64,000 nt of DNA from positions 104,820 through 168,819 of the forward strand of contig CALBJX010000094.1 of the NCBI GenBank assembly GCA_937893015.1, in the 5' to 3' direction. The notes beneath the pieces are model-generated. The model was not told the DNA's origin and made no database searches. It was given only the letters and a program-made list of their open reading frames with translations. This stretch comes from an uncultured Verrucomicrobiales bacterium. GTDB lineage: Bacteria > Verrucomicrobiota > Verrucomicrobiia > Verrucomicrobiales > Akkermansiaceae. Shown here piece after piece: positions 35,105 through 44,622 of this stretch. The translations under genes were made by a program, and so were the position numbers. The first letter of the stretch is position 1. Each line of letters begins with the position of its first letter.

Positions 35105-36589
35105 TCAATCATTGAGCCGGTGATTGCTCGGGATGGTGATGCGCTCGCTGAGCGGGTCGACGCGGAGGGCGGGAGGCAGGAGTTTGCGTCGCAGCGCGGA
35201 GGAGATGAGACGACGCTGGAGATAGCGCACATCGTTCTCCTTGAAGAGAATCCCCTGCTTGGCAATGAGGTCGCCTGCGCTGATGTTGAGGTCGGCCAGC
35301 TCGTGCAGGATGCGATCCTGCGTCGAGTCCGCGGGTTCGGACAGCGAGCCGAAGAGGTCGGCGTGCTCCTCGCTCAGGCTGCGGCAGAGCAGGAAGAGGT
35401 CGACCTGATACAGATTGCCGAGCGGGGCGAGAGCGCCGCACGTGTCGCCGAAGAGCACGAAGTCGCCCATGAGGGCGGCGTGGCGGTCTACGGGGGAGAG
35501 CAGCAACATGCCGCGGCTTTCTGCAAAGCTTTGCATGAGGGCGGCGCGGAGTCTGGCTGTGAGGGGGGCTGCACTGTCGTTGCCCATGCCGGCAGCCTCG
35601 GTGGCTGCGGCGGTGAGGGCGGCATCCTTCCAATCGCGGCAGTCAATGCCGAGCGCTTTGGCCGTGGACGTGTTGCCCGTGAAGGTGATGCCGCAGACGT
35701 TGGCGGAGCCGAGGGCGGAGACAGCCAGCGCGGCCAGCAGGGTGGAGTTGGCGTGGTCCAGCGGCACGCAGACGCCGCCGTAGCCGTGGTGGCGCACGGT
35801 GTCGCGGATGCCGAGCTCAAGCGCCTCTCTCATGAGGTTTTCCGGCGCGGGAGCGGCGAGCACGGGCTTGGGGTGGCGCATGTCTGCGACCATGGCTGCA
35901 CTGCGGAAGAAAGGCAGGCGCAGCACGCACTTGCCCGCGCGGTTGCAGAGAGAGGAGCCTCCGCCGTAAACGGAGCTGCCCGCCGTGCCGAACGCACGCA
36001 TCGTCACCACGGGAGCGCCGTTGGTGCGGGCTTCCCAGCTGTGCTCCTCCTCATCGCTCGCTGCAGACGCGGTGTGCCATGGTGTGGTGGCAAAGTGCAC
36101 CATGAGGTCGGCGGGTTCCGCATCCGGCAGCATGACTTCCTCTCCCACGGCGATGAAGACGGTGTGTTCATCAATAAAGTTGATTTCGCCGTCATCCAGC
36201 TCCGTCACAGTGTCTTTCTCAATCAGGAAGGGAACAAGGTCCACTGTCACGTCAGGTCGTTCCGGGTCCTCTTCCTCCTCGCCCAGCAGACCATCCCACA
36301 AATCCTCCTCGCTGATGGGGGAGGCGTAGCCGCAGGTGAGCAGCGGGGCGCTGCCGAGCTCGTGGGAAAGAGCATCAAAAGCGGCCTGCATCTGGTGCAG
36401 GAAGGAGGCTCTCGTGCTCAAATCGCGCGGGGCAATGCCGCAGAGAGCTTCGGCGGGAGCAATGACAATCTGTGCGCCGTGGTCAAGGCACTCGCGGTAG
36501 CCCTGCACGATGGTGCGCAGGTTGACGGAAAAATCACCGGGAAGGGGAGATGTCTGAAGTAGGCCGATTTTGGTGTAGGGCGCAGGCAT
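35105..36589 (-). CDS. Degenerate NAD synthetase-like protein (NadE fold, motifs lost)
   Basis: 494 residues that align along their length with glutamine-dependent NAD synthetase: an N-terminal nitrilase-like domain (about 5-245) and a C-terminal synthetase-like domain (about 255-490). Key residues are missing. The nitrilase Glu remains in PAEALCG, but the Lys and Cys cannot be found (IAVGEEVML where ICEDxW is expected). The synthetase P-loop SGGxDS is replaced by VPLDHANST, and TGNKSE by SPVDRHA. An acidic loop (EEEEDPERPD) is inserted. The frame is intact over 1.5 kb, so the protein is maintained. It is either a pseudoenzyme or has another activity; it should not be taken as the cell's NadE. 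Confidence 0.75.
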   Translation of the reverse strand: MPAPYTKIGLLQTSPLPGDFSVNLRTIVQGYRECLDHGAQIVIAPAEALCGIAPRDLSTRASFLHQMQAAFDALSHELGSAPLLTCGYASPISEEDLWDGLLGEEEEDPERPDVTVDLVPFLIEKDTVTELDDGEINFIDEHTVFIAVGEEVMLPDAEPADLMVHFATTPWHTASAASDEEEHSWEARTNGAPVVTMRAFGTAGSSVYGGGSSLCNRAGKCVLRLPFFRSAAMVADMRHPKPVLAAPAPENLMREALELGIRDTVRHHGYGGVCVPLDHANSTLLAALAVSALGSANVCGITFTGNTSTAKALGIDCRDWKDAALTAAATEAAGMGNDSAAPLTARLRAALMQSFAESRGMLLLSPVDRHAALMGDFVLFGDTCGALAPLGNLYQVDLFLLCRSLSEEHADLFGSLSEPADSTQDRILHELADLNISAGDLIAKQGILFKENDVRYLQRRLISSALRRKLLPPALRVDPLSERITIPSNHRLND

Positions 36590-36696
36590 GATAAAAAGGG
36601 GCAGGAACGCCTCTCCATAGTGAACTTATCTTTCATCGTTTGCAAGTAAAAAGCCATGAACTGACGCACTTTGTGCCGAGAACGGCACAAATGGGA

Positions 36697-36845
36697 TGTA
36701 CGATGGACGAGGTACGATGGACGAAGGAGGAAGAGAGTGCGGCTACGCCGCAAGAATAAAAACGGTCTGACTAAATGTCAGACCGTTTTCTACACTTGCG
36801 AGCGTTGCGAGCCGAATTCTGACTTCGTACCTCGTCCATCGTGCA
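36697..36845. repeat. Inverted pair of composite heptanucleotide repeats around a terminator
   Basis: Left array TGTACGA, TGGACGA, GGTACGA, TGGACGA (36697-36724) and hairpin TGCGGC-TAC-GCCGCA (36738-36752); a bidirectional terminator in the centre; then GCGAGCGTTGCGAGC, the linker CGAATTCTGACT, and the right array TCGTACC, TCGTCCA, TCGTGCA (36825-36845) in opposite orientation. The right half is closely related to the left half of the element at 49409-49601. Lies between the NadE-like gene start and the sigma-54 activator stop. Confidence 0.85.
36758..36789. terminator. Bidirectional terminator downstream of the lptD-activator operon
   Basis: AAAACGGTCTGAC (36759-36771), loop TAAAT, GTCAGACCGTTTT (36777-36789). 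Near-identical core to the terminators at 11471 and 58562. Confidence 0.9.
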
Positions 36846-36852
36846 TCCCCCA

Positions 36853-38427
36853 TCAGCGGTACAGGGCGGGGTTGATGTGCAGCTGGCGGATGCGGTAGTT
36901 CAGCTTGCGGATGGTGGTTGCGAGCTCGCGGGCGGAGGCGGAGACGTTGCCCCGGGTGCGTTTGAGGGAGGCGGTGATGAGCTCTTTCTCGAAAGCGGCG
37001 GTCAGCGTTTCGATGCCGGCGCTCTGCTCCTGCTCGGCGGTGGGGGGCAGCAGACGCTGTTCCGTGCCCACGGACTGCTCCGTCTGGAGGGAGGGGGGCA
37101 GATCCACGGCGTTGATGACCGTGCTGTTGGACATGATGACGGCGCGTTCAATCATGTTTTCCAGCTCGCGCACGTTGCCCGGCCAGTGGTAGGACATGAG
37201 CATGTCGATGGCGGGGGTGGAGAGGCGCAACACCTGCTTGCCGTACTGCTTGTTGTACTTGGAGAGGAAGAAGTCCGCCAGCGAGATGATGTCCGCCTTG
37301 CGGGAGCGCAGGGGCGGCACGGCAATGGGGAGCACGGCGAGGCGGTAGTAAAGGTCTTCGCGGAAGGAGCCTTCGTCCTTCATCTTCTCCAGATTGCGGG
37401 AGGTGGCGGCGATGATGCGGGCGTTGGTATGCAGCGGTTGCTGGGAGCCCACGCGCTCAAAGACTTTTTCCTGCAGCACGCGCAGCAGTTTCACCTGCGT
37501 CTGCACGGGGATGTCCCCGATTTCATCGAGGAAGAGGGTGCCGGTGGAGGCTTCCTCAAAGCGCCCGATACGCTGCTTGATGGCCCCGGTGAAGGCTCCT
37601 TTCTCGTGGCCGAAGAGCTCGGATTCGATGAGCCCTTCCGGCAGGGCGGCGCAGTTGACGGCGACGAAGGGTCCGTCTCGGCGGTCGGAGGCGTAGTGGA
37701 TGGACTGCGCAAGCAGCTCTTTGCCCGTGCCGGATTCTCCGAGCAGCAGCACGTTGGCGGAGGAGCGGGCGACCTTCGCCATCTCCTGATACACGGAGCG
37801 CATGGCGGAGGAGTGGCCGATGATGTTCTCAAAGCCTTTCTCGCCCAGCTCGTAGCGCATGCGGTCGTTTTCGCGCTCCAGCAGCTGGCGTTCGCTCACC
37901 TGGGCGCGCAGGTCGGCTACGGCATCGGCCAGAATGTTGGCCACCACCTCGAGGAGGCGCAGCAGTTTGTCCAGCACGCTTTGCCGCTGCACGGGGAAGG
38001 AGAGCGAGAGCGTGCCGATGATGGCACCTGTGTGCAGAATGGGGACGCAGAGGAAGGATTCGCTCATGTCGCCGTGCAGCGCACCCGTGCGGTTCAGGAA
38101 GGAGCGGGAACGCGCCGTGTCGCGGATGACGGCGGGGCTGCCGCTGCGGCCCACCTCACCCGTGATACCTTCTCCGAGCCGGTAGGTGCCGCGGGCTTTT
38201 TCTTCTTCCGACAGGCCGTAGGAGGCCTCAATCACCAGCACATCGTTCTGCAACAGACAGAGGGCGCCCTGCGAGAAACCGAGGTTTTCTTCCAGCACCT
38301 GCAGGATGTGCTCCAGCAGGTCCGCCACTTCTCGCCGGCCGACCAGCACGCGGGAGATGCCCGAGAGCACGCGCAGCTCCAGGCTGTCGCCCACGAGTTC
38401 TGCCAATCTGTTGCCGGAATCGCTCAT
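36853..38427 (-). CDS. Sigma-54-dependent transcriptional activator (GAF-AAA+-Fis)
   Basis: 524 residues. GAF sensor domain (about 20-170). AAA+ domain (about 205-430) with Walker A GESGTGKE, the sigma-54-contacting GAFTGA loop, Walker [10 protein letters not shown], and an arginine finger region [10 protein letters not shown]-terminal Fis-type HTH (about 480-524, [22 protein letters not shown]). The layout is that of NifA/NorR, so some GAF-bound signal should gate activation; the ligand is unknown. Its ATG overlaps the lptD stop (TGATG), an unusual coupling. No -24/-12 sigma-54 promoter was recognised in the window. Confidence 0.92.
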   Translation of the reverse strand: MSDSGNRLAELVGDSLELRVLSGISRVLVGRREVADLLEHILQVLEENLGFSQGALCLLQNDVLVIEASYGLSEEEKARGTYRLGEGITGEVGRSGSPAVIRDTARSRSFLNRTGALHGDMSESFLCVPILHTGAIIGTLSLSFPVQRQSVLDKLLRLLEVVANILADAVADLRAQVSERQLLERENDRMRYELGEKGFENIIGHSSAMRSVYQEMAKVARSSANVLLLGESGTGKELLAQSIHYASDRRDGPFVAVNCAALPEGLIESELFGHEKGAFTGAIKQRIGRFEEASTGTLFLDEIGDIPVQTQVKLLRVLQEKVFERVGSQQPLHTNARIIAATSRNLEKMKDEGSFREDLYYRLAVLPIAVPPLRSRKADIISLADFFLSKYNKQYGKQVLRLSTPAIDMLMSYHWPGNVRELENMIERAVIMSNSTVINAVDLPPSLQTEQSVGTEQRLLPPTAEQEQSAGIETLTAAFEKELITASLKRTRGNVSASARELATTIRKLNYRIRQLHINPALYR

Positions 38428-40871
38428 CACAGGAACTTAACGGGCAGGGCGGAACCGGTTTCGCTGAGGGTGAAGGAGAAGCCGAAGCCTTCCTCCTTCT
38501 TACCGCCGTTGTCGCGCAGGAAGAGGGTGGCGCCCACATACCACGCGCCGCAGTGGCGGTACAGCGAGTATTCCTGAATCGGCACGCGGTGGGATTCCAT
38601 GTCGAAGTACCATCGCCCGCAGAAGCTGTAGCGCTCATTGAAGCGCAGGTTTTCCTGCATGTACAGCTGCTCGGCGTCTTTCAGCAGAGGGTGGTCTTTC
38701 ATGCAGCGGTAGCCGAACGTACCCTCCAGCCATTGGAAGGGCATGTACGACGCGCTGAGGCTGTAGCGGCGGAAGTCGTATCCGTCGCTGAAGGTGGGGG
38801 TCTGGGATTCCAGCGAGAATCGCAGGCGTTCGGAGGGGCGGAAACGGATGTAGGAGTAGAGGTTGGAGTACTTGCTCTCGCCGTCGTCACCGTCCGCATT
38901 GTAATCCACGAAGAGATTCCAGTCCAGCAGGCGTACGCGCTCCCGGTCCACGGTGCTGTTGAGGATGTTCTGCACACCGAAGCGAATCACCGTCCACTTG
39001 CCCCAGCCATCCAAGCCGTTGAATCCGATGAAATCCAGCGGCATGGGGGTGATGGTCGCGCTGCCCATGGCGCTGGACCAGTAGTCCACCTGCGGCACCA
39101 GTCTGTTGGAGGAAGAGATGGTGGCGTGTGAGAGCGAGACGTAGGGGTGGATGACGTGCGTGAGCCCCTTCAGTCCGAAGCGCTTGTAGGAGAAGTTGCG
39201 GTAGCTCCGGTGGAACTTCATGTCCACATCGCAGCCGAGGTAGCCGAGGAAACGATTGTCCGATCCGATACCGCCTACGTCATAGTAGCCCGTATAACCG
39301 AAGCCCGCTTTGGGTGTTACGTTGAGGAAGCGCAGGGGCTTCAGCGCGGTACTGATTTCGTGGGTGGTGTTGACGCGGAGGTAAGAGTCCGTGTTGAGCA
39401 GACGGGTGAAGTAGTCTTTCAGTTCGCCTTCGCTCAGGTAGTATAGGAGGAGCTGATACTCGAAACGCTCTTCGACGGGCAGGTACTGCCGCATGAGGGT
39501 GGCGGAGTTGTTTGTCTCATAGGCGATGGGCGTATCGGCGATGGGCTTGCGGACGCGGTAGATACTCGCCTCCACGCGTTCTTCCGTGGCGTAGTAGTTG
39601 TTCGGCGCAAAGCGTGTGTAGAGCATGGCCTGCGAGTCGCGCCCGCGGCGGGTGAGTCTCACCGTGTTGTCGGGGCAACCATCCGTGCGGGCTTTCTCCT
39701 CGAAGAAGTCGCGCAGGACATAGCGGTCGGACAGAGCATTGACATTGGCGGCGAGGTTCCACTTGCCGTGTGTATCCGCGGCGGGTGTGACATCGTGCTC
39801 CCATTGCAGAGCGATGCGGTAGCGGTTGTGGCGCGTGTGGTTGCGTTCTCCCTCCACGGGGTTAATCATGGGGTCGGAGTCTGCAAGACCATATATCTTC
39901 AGCCCGTCCAGCTCCTCATAGCGCCGGGCAAGCGCGATGTCTTCCCAATCGGCACCGAGTGCCGCCCCGCGGCGGCTGCGGAAATCCAAGTGGGTGGTGA
40001 GCAGGTAGTCTGCCGTCGGGATGCCGTGCTCCACGCGGCGGTTGCCCAGCAGGAAGCCGTAGCTGTTGAGCAGATAGGTGCCCCATACAGATTTGCCGCC
40101 CACATTGGGCATGTACCCCTCTCTGGGGTTCAGGGAGTGGGAGAAGCGAATCCACCCGAGCAGGGGAACCGCCATTTCATGCCCTTCTTTGCCGGCGATG
40201 CTCAGGCGCGAGATGCTGCCGGATTCACCGGGATAAATAGTGAGTGTCCCCGTGCCGATCCAGGCGGATGGCTCTTCCACATCCTCGGTGGAAACATAGG
40301 CATCACGGATGATGATGTAGGGCTTTTCTGCTGCGTCTGTGTGGTATTCGATGGCGGAACCGCGGATAATCATGCCGCCGACCTTGGCGCGGACGCCGTC
40401 CATGCGGGCAACTTTGCTATTGAGGTCGTAGGTGGCATTGCCCTTGCAGCGCACGAGCACATCGCTGTTGTAGATGGTGAGCGGCCCTTCCAGTGTCGCA
40501 AGCCCGGCGCCGAGGTCTGCCGAGATGCGTTGCGCCTGCATGTATCCTGCCGTATCGGTCGTCAGATTGACGGGTTGCCCTGCGCCGTCATAGGTGATAG
40601 TGCGTTTCTCTCCGTCGTAGATAATACTGCCGCCGTGGTTGTCCACGTCAAGACTGTCAGGAATCTCCGCAGCGAGTGCTCCTGTGGTGCCGAGTGCCTT
40701 GTCGCGCAAATCCAGCACAGGGTTGGAAGCCGCCGCCCCGCCGTCGTACATTTGCGAGGGCAGGGGCATCAATTCGCTCTGTTGGGCATAAGCGGCACAA
40801 CAGCTCATGGCGAGCGCCACGAGTGCTCGCGCAGAAACAGGAGAAGAATGGGCGGGAGAGAGGCGGGCCAT
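38427..40871 (-). CDS. lptD: LPS-assembly outer-membrane protein LptD
   Basis: Outer-membrane barrel that inserts lipopolysaccharide in the outer leaflet. 814 residues. Signal peptide (about 1-29, [10 protein letters not shown]... AYAQ), an OstA/LptA-like beta-jellyroll (about 80-260), then an LptD barrel rich in alternating aromatic strands ending [17 protein letters not shown]. The conserved inter-domain disulfide cysteines of E. coli LptD are not obvious. Start ATG 40871 is the only one compatible with the close promoter. Cotranscribed with the sigma-54 activator gene. Confidence 0.88.
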   Translation of the reverse strand: MARLSPAHSSPVSARALVALAMSCCAAYAQQSELMPLPSQMYDGGAAASNPVLDLRDKALGTTGALAAEIPDSLDVDNHGGSIIYDGEKRTITYDGAGQPVNLTTDTAGYMQAQRISADLGAGLATLEGPLTIYNSDVLVRCKGNATYDLNSKVARMDGVRAKVGGMIIRGSAIEYHTDAAEKPYIIIRDAYVSTEDVEEPSAWIGTGTLTIYPGESGSISRLSIAGKEGHEMAVPLLGWIRFSHSLNPREGYMPNVGGKSVWGTYLLNSYGFLLGNRRVEHGIPTADYLLTTHLDFRSRRGAALGADWEDIALARRYEELDGLKIYGLADSDPMINPVEGERNHTRHNRYRIALQWEHDVTPAADTHGKWNLAANVNALSDRYVLRDFFEEKARTDGCPDNTVRLTRRGRDSQAMLYTRFAPNNYYATEERVEASIYRVRKPIADTPIAYETNNSATLMRQYLPVEERFEYQLLLYYLSEGELKDYFTRLLNTDSYLRVNTTHEISTALKPLRFLNVTPKAGFGYTGYYDVGGIGSDNRFLGYLGCDVDMKFHRSYRNFSYKRFGLKGLTHVIHPYVSLSHATISSSNRLVPQVDYWSSAMGSATITPMPLDFIGFNGLDGWGKWTVIRFGVQNILNSTVDRERVRLLDWNLFVDYNADGDDGESKYSNLYSYIRFRPSERLRFSLESQTPTFSDGYDFRRYSLSASYMPFQWLEGTFGYRCMKDHPLLKDAEQLYMQENLRFNERYSFCGRWYFDMESHRVPIQEYSLYRHCGAWYVGATLFLRDNGGKKEEGFGFSFTLSETGSALPVKFL

Positions 40872-40881
40872 CTTGCGGAGG

Positions 40882-40910
40882 ATTATGCCGATTTTAGACA
40901 AAAATGTCAA
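40882..40910 (-). promoter_or_regulatory. Promoter of lptD
   Basis: Minus strand TTGACA (40905-40910), 17 bp, CATAAT (40882-40887), 10 nt before the ATG at 40871. It excludes the longer in-frame start at 40910. Confidence 0.72.
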
Positions 40911-41328
40911 GAAGGGATTGTGCGCGGATTGTATGTTTTTGCCTTTTATCGGTCGGGTAAAAGGGGAGGTGAAGGACGCGCACCTGCCTGCGGTTGCGGT
41001 CGAGCATGAAATCGGAGAAGGAGACTATCGTTTCCCCGCTTGATACATGAGGATAAGAGGGTGGCGAGCCGAATGAAAAAGTCGGAGTCACTCCTTTTCC
41101 CCTGAAAAGGAAGTCACCCACGGGCCGAAGCCCGTGGGTGCCCAACTACCCTATGAATCGGACGCTTGCGCGCCCGGGAAGCAATTTTACGTCCGCTCCC
41201 GTAGACGTGTGTAATCTACCATGCGATACCCGCTACCGTCAAGCGTAAAATCAGGTATTTTTCAAAAAAGCAGTTTTTTTGCGCCGTCTGCCGAATAAAG
41301 GAGCCGTTTGTAAGTGCAATGTACATCC
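40911..41328. other. Intergenic region with a long perfect hairpin
   Basis: About 420 bp without a credible gene. It contains TCCTTTTC-CCCT-GAAAAGGA (41092-41111) and, next to it, a perfect 11-bp hairpin CACCCACGGGC-CGAA-GCCCGTGGGTG (41115-41140) of REP-like appearance. The rest is more AT-rich than the genes around it. Confidence 0.6.
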
Positions 41329-41680
41329 CTACAAATTCATGCCCAACTCTGCCATTTTCTTGCGCAGGGTGTTGAGGCAGGGCAAGCTCCGCCAACGCTT
41401 CAGCGTGTCGGACGGCACCGGAAACGCAGGCCGGCGAAGGGTGAACGTGCGGTATTGCCCGGCAAGGGCGATATCGTCCGTGACATACTCGGAATCGCCG
41501 GGATTTACCGTGACCTTGCCGTCAGCCGAGATCCATTCGAAACAGGTGTCATACTGAAAATCGTGATACGTCCCCGGCATCCCACCTGCACCTCCAACCA
41601 TGTCGCATCGTCCCATGGCGGCGAATCTTCCGCTGCGGTTGACACGAGAGCAGCCCCACCGCGCCTCAAGCGAGAATGAA
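41329..41680 (-). pseudogene. Frameshifted remnant, unknown protein
   Basis: The 3' part (41329 to about 41595) reads as plausible protein from GTYHDFQYDTCFEWISADG to ending RKKMAELGMNL. Upstream the same strand makes more sense in another frame (STAAEDSPPWDDATWLEVQV), and the two join if one base is gained or lost near 41583-41597. No family recognised. It could be a decaying gene, a sequencing error, or a shorter genuine ORF of 95 codons starting at 41616. Confidence 0.35.
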
Positions 41681-41731
41681 CACCAGAGAGAGGTGTTTCA
41701 GGGGCCTGTTCATCATCGGAAGAGATTTTTT

Positions 41732-41759
41732 CGGACTTTCAGACTTAGGCCTTCGGACT
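41732..41759. repeat. 28-bp heptanucleotide array (CGGACTT-like x4)
   Basis: CGGACTT, TCAGACT, TAGGCCT, TCGGACT: four degenerate 7-bp units overlapping the 3' end and stop codon of the C_GCAxxG_C_C gene. Weakest of the arrays. Confidence 0.6.
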
Positions 41760-42200
41760 TGTCAACATCTCTTCCGCCCATGCGGCGGCGGTGGCGATGC
41801 ACTTCATGCAGGGGCGGCCTTCGTAGTACGCGGCGGTGCGCTCTTCGGGGCGGGCGGGTTCCTGTCCCGGGTTGAGGTGCAGCAGCTCGCGGCACTCCAG
41901 CGCCCCCAACTCGGCGCGGAAGCGTTCGGCAAGCGTGCGCGTCAGGGTGTAGATGCGCTCCTTGCCCTCGGCGGTGCCCTCTGTGTTGCCGTGGCGCCAG
42001 CCCGCTATCATGCAGAGCGCAGAGAACGCGCCGCAGGTGCCGCGCATGCGCCCCAGCCCCGCGCCGAAGGCGGAGGCGAGCCGCAGGGCTTCGGCTTCAC
42101 TCAGGTGCAGCTCCGCCGCAAAGGGCGCGAGCACGGACTGTGCGCAGCTGTAGCCGCGGTAGAAATACGAAAGGGCTTGTTCGGAACGGGAGGTGTTCAT
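41745..42200 (-). CDS. C_GCAxxG_C_C family protein (putative redox/metal protein)
   Basis: 151 residues matching the C_GCAxxG_C_C family: the first Cys block GYSCAQSV (C19), then GTCGAFSALCMIAG in the centre and CMKCIATAAAWAEEML near the C-terminus. The conserved cysteines suggest a metal or redox role; members are often near oxidoreductases or transporters, and function is undetermined. ATG at 42200 overlaps the stop of the upstream membrane-protein gene (ATGA), so it is the last gene of the corA-argB-nadK run. The final residues overlap a heptanucleotide array. Confidence 0.8.
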   Translation of the reverse strand: MNTSRSEQALSYFYRGYSCAQSVLAPFAAELHLSEAEALRLASAFGAGLGRMRGTCGAFSALCMIAGWRHGNTEGTAEGKERIYTLTRTLAERFRAELGALECRELLHLNPGQEPARPEERTAAYYEGRPCMKCIATAAAWAEEMLTSPKA

Positions 42201-42994
42201 GCGTGTCGGGGGGAGAAATGCGGAATGCGGGACAACACCGCAGCGGCAACGGAGGATTGCAGCTGGGAGAAGATACACCAAAGAAGCGCGGCGGCGAGAA
42301 TCAGCGTATAGTCGGGCGGTGTGCCGACGGGGGCACTGTCATTTCGTTCGAGGATATAGAGGCAGGGCAGCAGGTACAGCAGGTGCAGCAGCGGCAACAG
42401 CACCACCAGTCGGCGTCGGCGGCTCTTTGTCAGCGGCAGGAGGTACAGTGCGCCCGCCACAGGAAGCGCCGGACCGAAGCTCACGCCGATGGCGGCAAGG
42501 GGCATCAGGTAGTACAGGAAGGGGAACGAGGGCGCAGGGTAGTCAACCCTCTCCCTCTCGGCATCGCCGATGTCGCGGAGTCTGATGTAGGCATAGCCGT
42601 CCGTCAGCTCCCAAATGTCACAGACGGAATCTTCCGTCAACACCCAACCGTTCGGCGTCATCAGACGGCAGCGGTGCGGGGTGCGGTAGGCTGCCGTGCT
42701 ATAGTGTCGGTCCAGACACAGATGCGCAAAAGCCTCGTCATAGTCATAAGCCGGATACTCGATAGGCTCGGCCTGCAGACGCTGCACCATCTCCTGAATC
42801 CGCGCCTTGTCGGCCTTGACGCGCCATGCACTTCCGCTGAACGTATCGTGGTAAACAATCTCGGGACGCTCTCCCAGCCAAGGCTCGACCACCCACCAAC
42901 CGCGGGAGATAAACAAGCCGTATGCCGAGAGAAACAGGGAAAAAACATAGACGAGCCCCATCAGGGCAATCAGTGCGGTGAAGAAGCGTTTCAT
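42197..42994 (-). CDS. Tandem membrane protein paralog 1, unknown family
   Basis: 265 residues. One N-terminal helix (about 5-28), an extracytoplasmic region of about 125 residues starting VVEPWLGERPEIV, and three C-terminal helices. Shares with the three upstream genes the W-V/A-EPWxG-x-PE block, a WxVKxD block, the Leu-rich helix before a basic loop and a final FSQLQSSV/LLQSL helix. It is the most divergent of the four. No known domain recognised. Coupled by ATGA overlap to the C_GCAxxG_C_C gene. Confidence 0.8.
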   Translation of the reverse strand: MKRFFTALIALMGLVYVFSLFLSAYGLFISRGWWVVEPWLGERPEIVYHDTFSGSAWRVKADKARIQEMVQRLQAEPIEYPAYDYDEAFAHLCLDRHYSTAAYRTPHRCRLMTPNGWVLTEDSVCDIWELTDGYAYIRLRDIGDAERERVDYPAPSFPFLYYLMPLAAIGVSFGPALPVAGALYLLPLTKSRRRRLVVLLPLLHLLYLLPCLYILERNDSAPVGTPPDYTLILAAALLWCIFSQLQSSVAAAVLSRIPHFSPRHA

Positions 42995-43003
42995 GGGAGG
43001 AAA

Positions 43004-43786
43004 TCAGGCGGGGCGGCGGAAGCGTGTCACGGCACGGGCAAGACGGATAAGATACTTGAAAATCAAGGATTGCAGCAGGGAGAAGACGGGCCACAGAAGC
43101 AGGAAAGGAATGGCGAGGAACATGAGCGATGCGTCGCCGAAGGCCAGCGGATACAGAACCTGGATACCTTCATACGCCAAGGGCAGCACATACCAAAGAA
43201 GCAGCTTGTCGAGGGCATGGGGCAGCAACAGCAGTAGCCATGCGTTCACCAACAGCGTGGGGCCGATAAGGACGATGTAGATCGAGATGTCGCGCCACTT
43301 GCTTTGTACAAAGGTGAGACAATCGGTGCAGGACACCGAACGCTCGGTCGTCAGGTCGATGACGTTCTCATAGGTGAGGTCCTCTATCCATTCCACTCTT
43401 GCTGTGCCGTCGCCCTCGCAGATGATCCGCAGGTGGTGCGGCTCGGCGAACATCTCCCCGTCGGCATAGCGGAGACGGACGGGCGTTTCGGTTTCAAACA
43501 CCACCTCGTCGGCATCGGGAGAACAGGGCGCGTCATCATCAGGAGAATGGGGCATGGCATGCAGGGTCTCCGCCAGTTGCTTCAGGCGTTCCCTGTCCTC
43601 TTTCACAGTCCACGTTGTGCCGTATTCCGACGAGCTTGTGCTGAGAATCTCGGGCTCATCCCCGAACCAAGGTTCCACGTCCGCCCAGTCATTCGAGCAG
43701 AGGTTGTCGTACATCGTCAGGCCGCAGACGGCGACGAAGAGCAGCGAGAGCACGGAGAGCAGGACGATAGAAAGGCGTTTTAACAT
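43004..43786 (-). CDS. Tandem membrane protein paralog 2, unknown family
   Basis: 260 residues starting MLKRLSIVLLSVLSLL (helix 1). Extracytoplasmic part contains ADVEPWFGDEPEILS and TTWTVKEDRERLKQLAETLHAMP. C-terminal helices include TLLVNAWLLLLLPHALDKLLLW and VFSLLQSLIFKYLI. The first 34 codons of the longer frame are shadow of paralog 3 and rejected. Overlaps the paralog 3 stop by 7 nt and precedes paralog 1 by 9 nt. Confidence 0.82.
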   Translation of the reverse strand: MLKRLSIVLLSVLSLLFVAVCGLTMYDNLCSNDWADVEPWFGDEPEILSTSSSEYGTTWTVKEDRERLKQLAETLHAMPHSPDDDAPCSPDADEVVFETETPVRLRYADGEMFAEPHHLRIICEGDGTARVEWIEDLTYENVIDLTTERSVSCTDCLTFVQSKWRDISIYIVLIGPTLLVNAWLLLLLPHALDKLLLWYVLPLAYEGIQVLYPLAFGDASLMFLAIPFLLLWPVFSLLQSLIFKYLIRLARAVTRFRRPA

Positions 43787-44622
43787 GTAGCGTGATGCTT
43801 TTGTCGTTTTTCGGAAACGAAGCGGCACAGGCGCACCATGCCGCCGAAGAGCAGGGATTGCAGCAGGGAGAGCCCACACCAGAACCACGAGAAAGCGAAA
43901 ATAGCGAGGAGGATGACGAAGGGCGTGGCTTCATCCTGCGCACTGATGAACAGACCGATGAAGAGCATCACCACCGGCACATAGGCCAAGGGGAGCAGAT
44001 ACCACAGGCGGCGACGGCGCGCGCCGGAGGGGAGCAGAAGCAGCAGCGCGGCATCGATAAGCAAGGTCGGGCCGACGTTGCACACGATGAGGGAGGTGGC
44101 GGTCAACATCTGCTTTCTCCACGGGCGCGGGTCACTCGCCGCACACAGCTCCAGTGGTTCCGTCTTTGTCGCATCGCATCCATAGCGGTCATAGGGAAGC
44201 CAACGGAGGTCGGCATAACCATCGGAGAGAACATCAATGTTCAGCTGATAGCGGCCGAAATAGGTCGAACCGCTTGCACCCACCAAGCGGAGAGGCTTGG
44301 GTGTTCGGTAGCTCTCCGAAATCCGGTGGCCGCGGCGGTATGCCAAAACGTGCGGTTCTTCATCTGCAAGGGGTTCTGCCGGCTCGGCGTGTACGCGCTG
44401 CACCAGTGAGGCCACCCATGCGTCATCCGCTTTTACCAGCCAAGCCGAGCCCCATTCCTCCCTGCTGCGGCTTTCCACGACTTCGGGCTCCGGCCCGAAC
44501 CAAGGCTCTGTTTCCGCCCAGTCGGCATGCCCGATTGTGTGCGCCAGATACAGGGCGAACAGCACAAGCACGGCATAGCCGAGCCCGAGGAAAGCGAGAA
44601 GAAAGAGAAGAAGGCGTTTCAT
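43780..44622 (-). CDS. Tandem membrane protein paralog 3, unknown family
   Basis: 280 residues starting MKRLLLFLLAFLGLGY. Same plan as its neighbours: AETEPWFGPEPEVVES, SAWLVKADDAWVASLVQRVHAEP, TLLIDAALLLLLPSGARRRRLW, GLSLLQSLLFGGMVRLCR. Its 3' coding end shares 45 of 46 bases with paralog 4 (43824-43869 versus 44672-44717), indicating recent duplication or gene conversion. The start overlaps the paralog 4 stop (ATGA). Confidence 0.82.
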   Translation of the reverse strand: MKRLLLFLLAFLGLGYAVLVLFALYLAHTIGHADWAETEPWFGPEPEVVESRSREEWGSAWLVKADDAWVASLVQRVHAEPAEPLADEEPHVLAYRRGHRISESYRTPKPLRLVGASGSTYFGRYQLNIDVLSDGYADLRWLPYDRYGCDATKTEPLELCAASDPRPWRKQMLTATSLIVCNVGPTLLIDAALLLLLPSGARRRRLWYLLPLAYVPVVMLFIGLFISAQDEATPFVILLAIFAFSWFWCGLSLLQSLLFGGMVRLCRFVSEKRQKHHATC

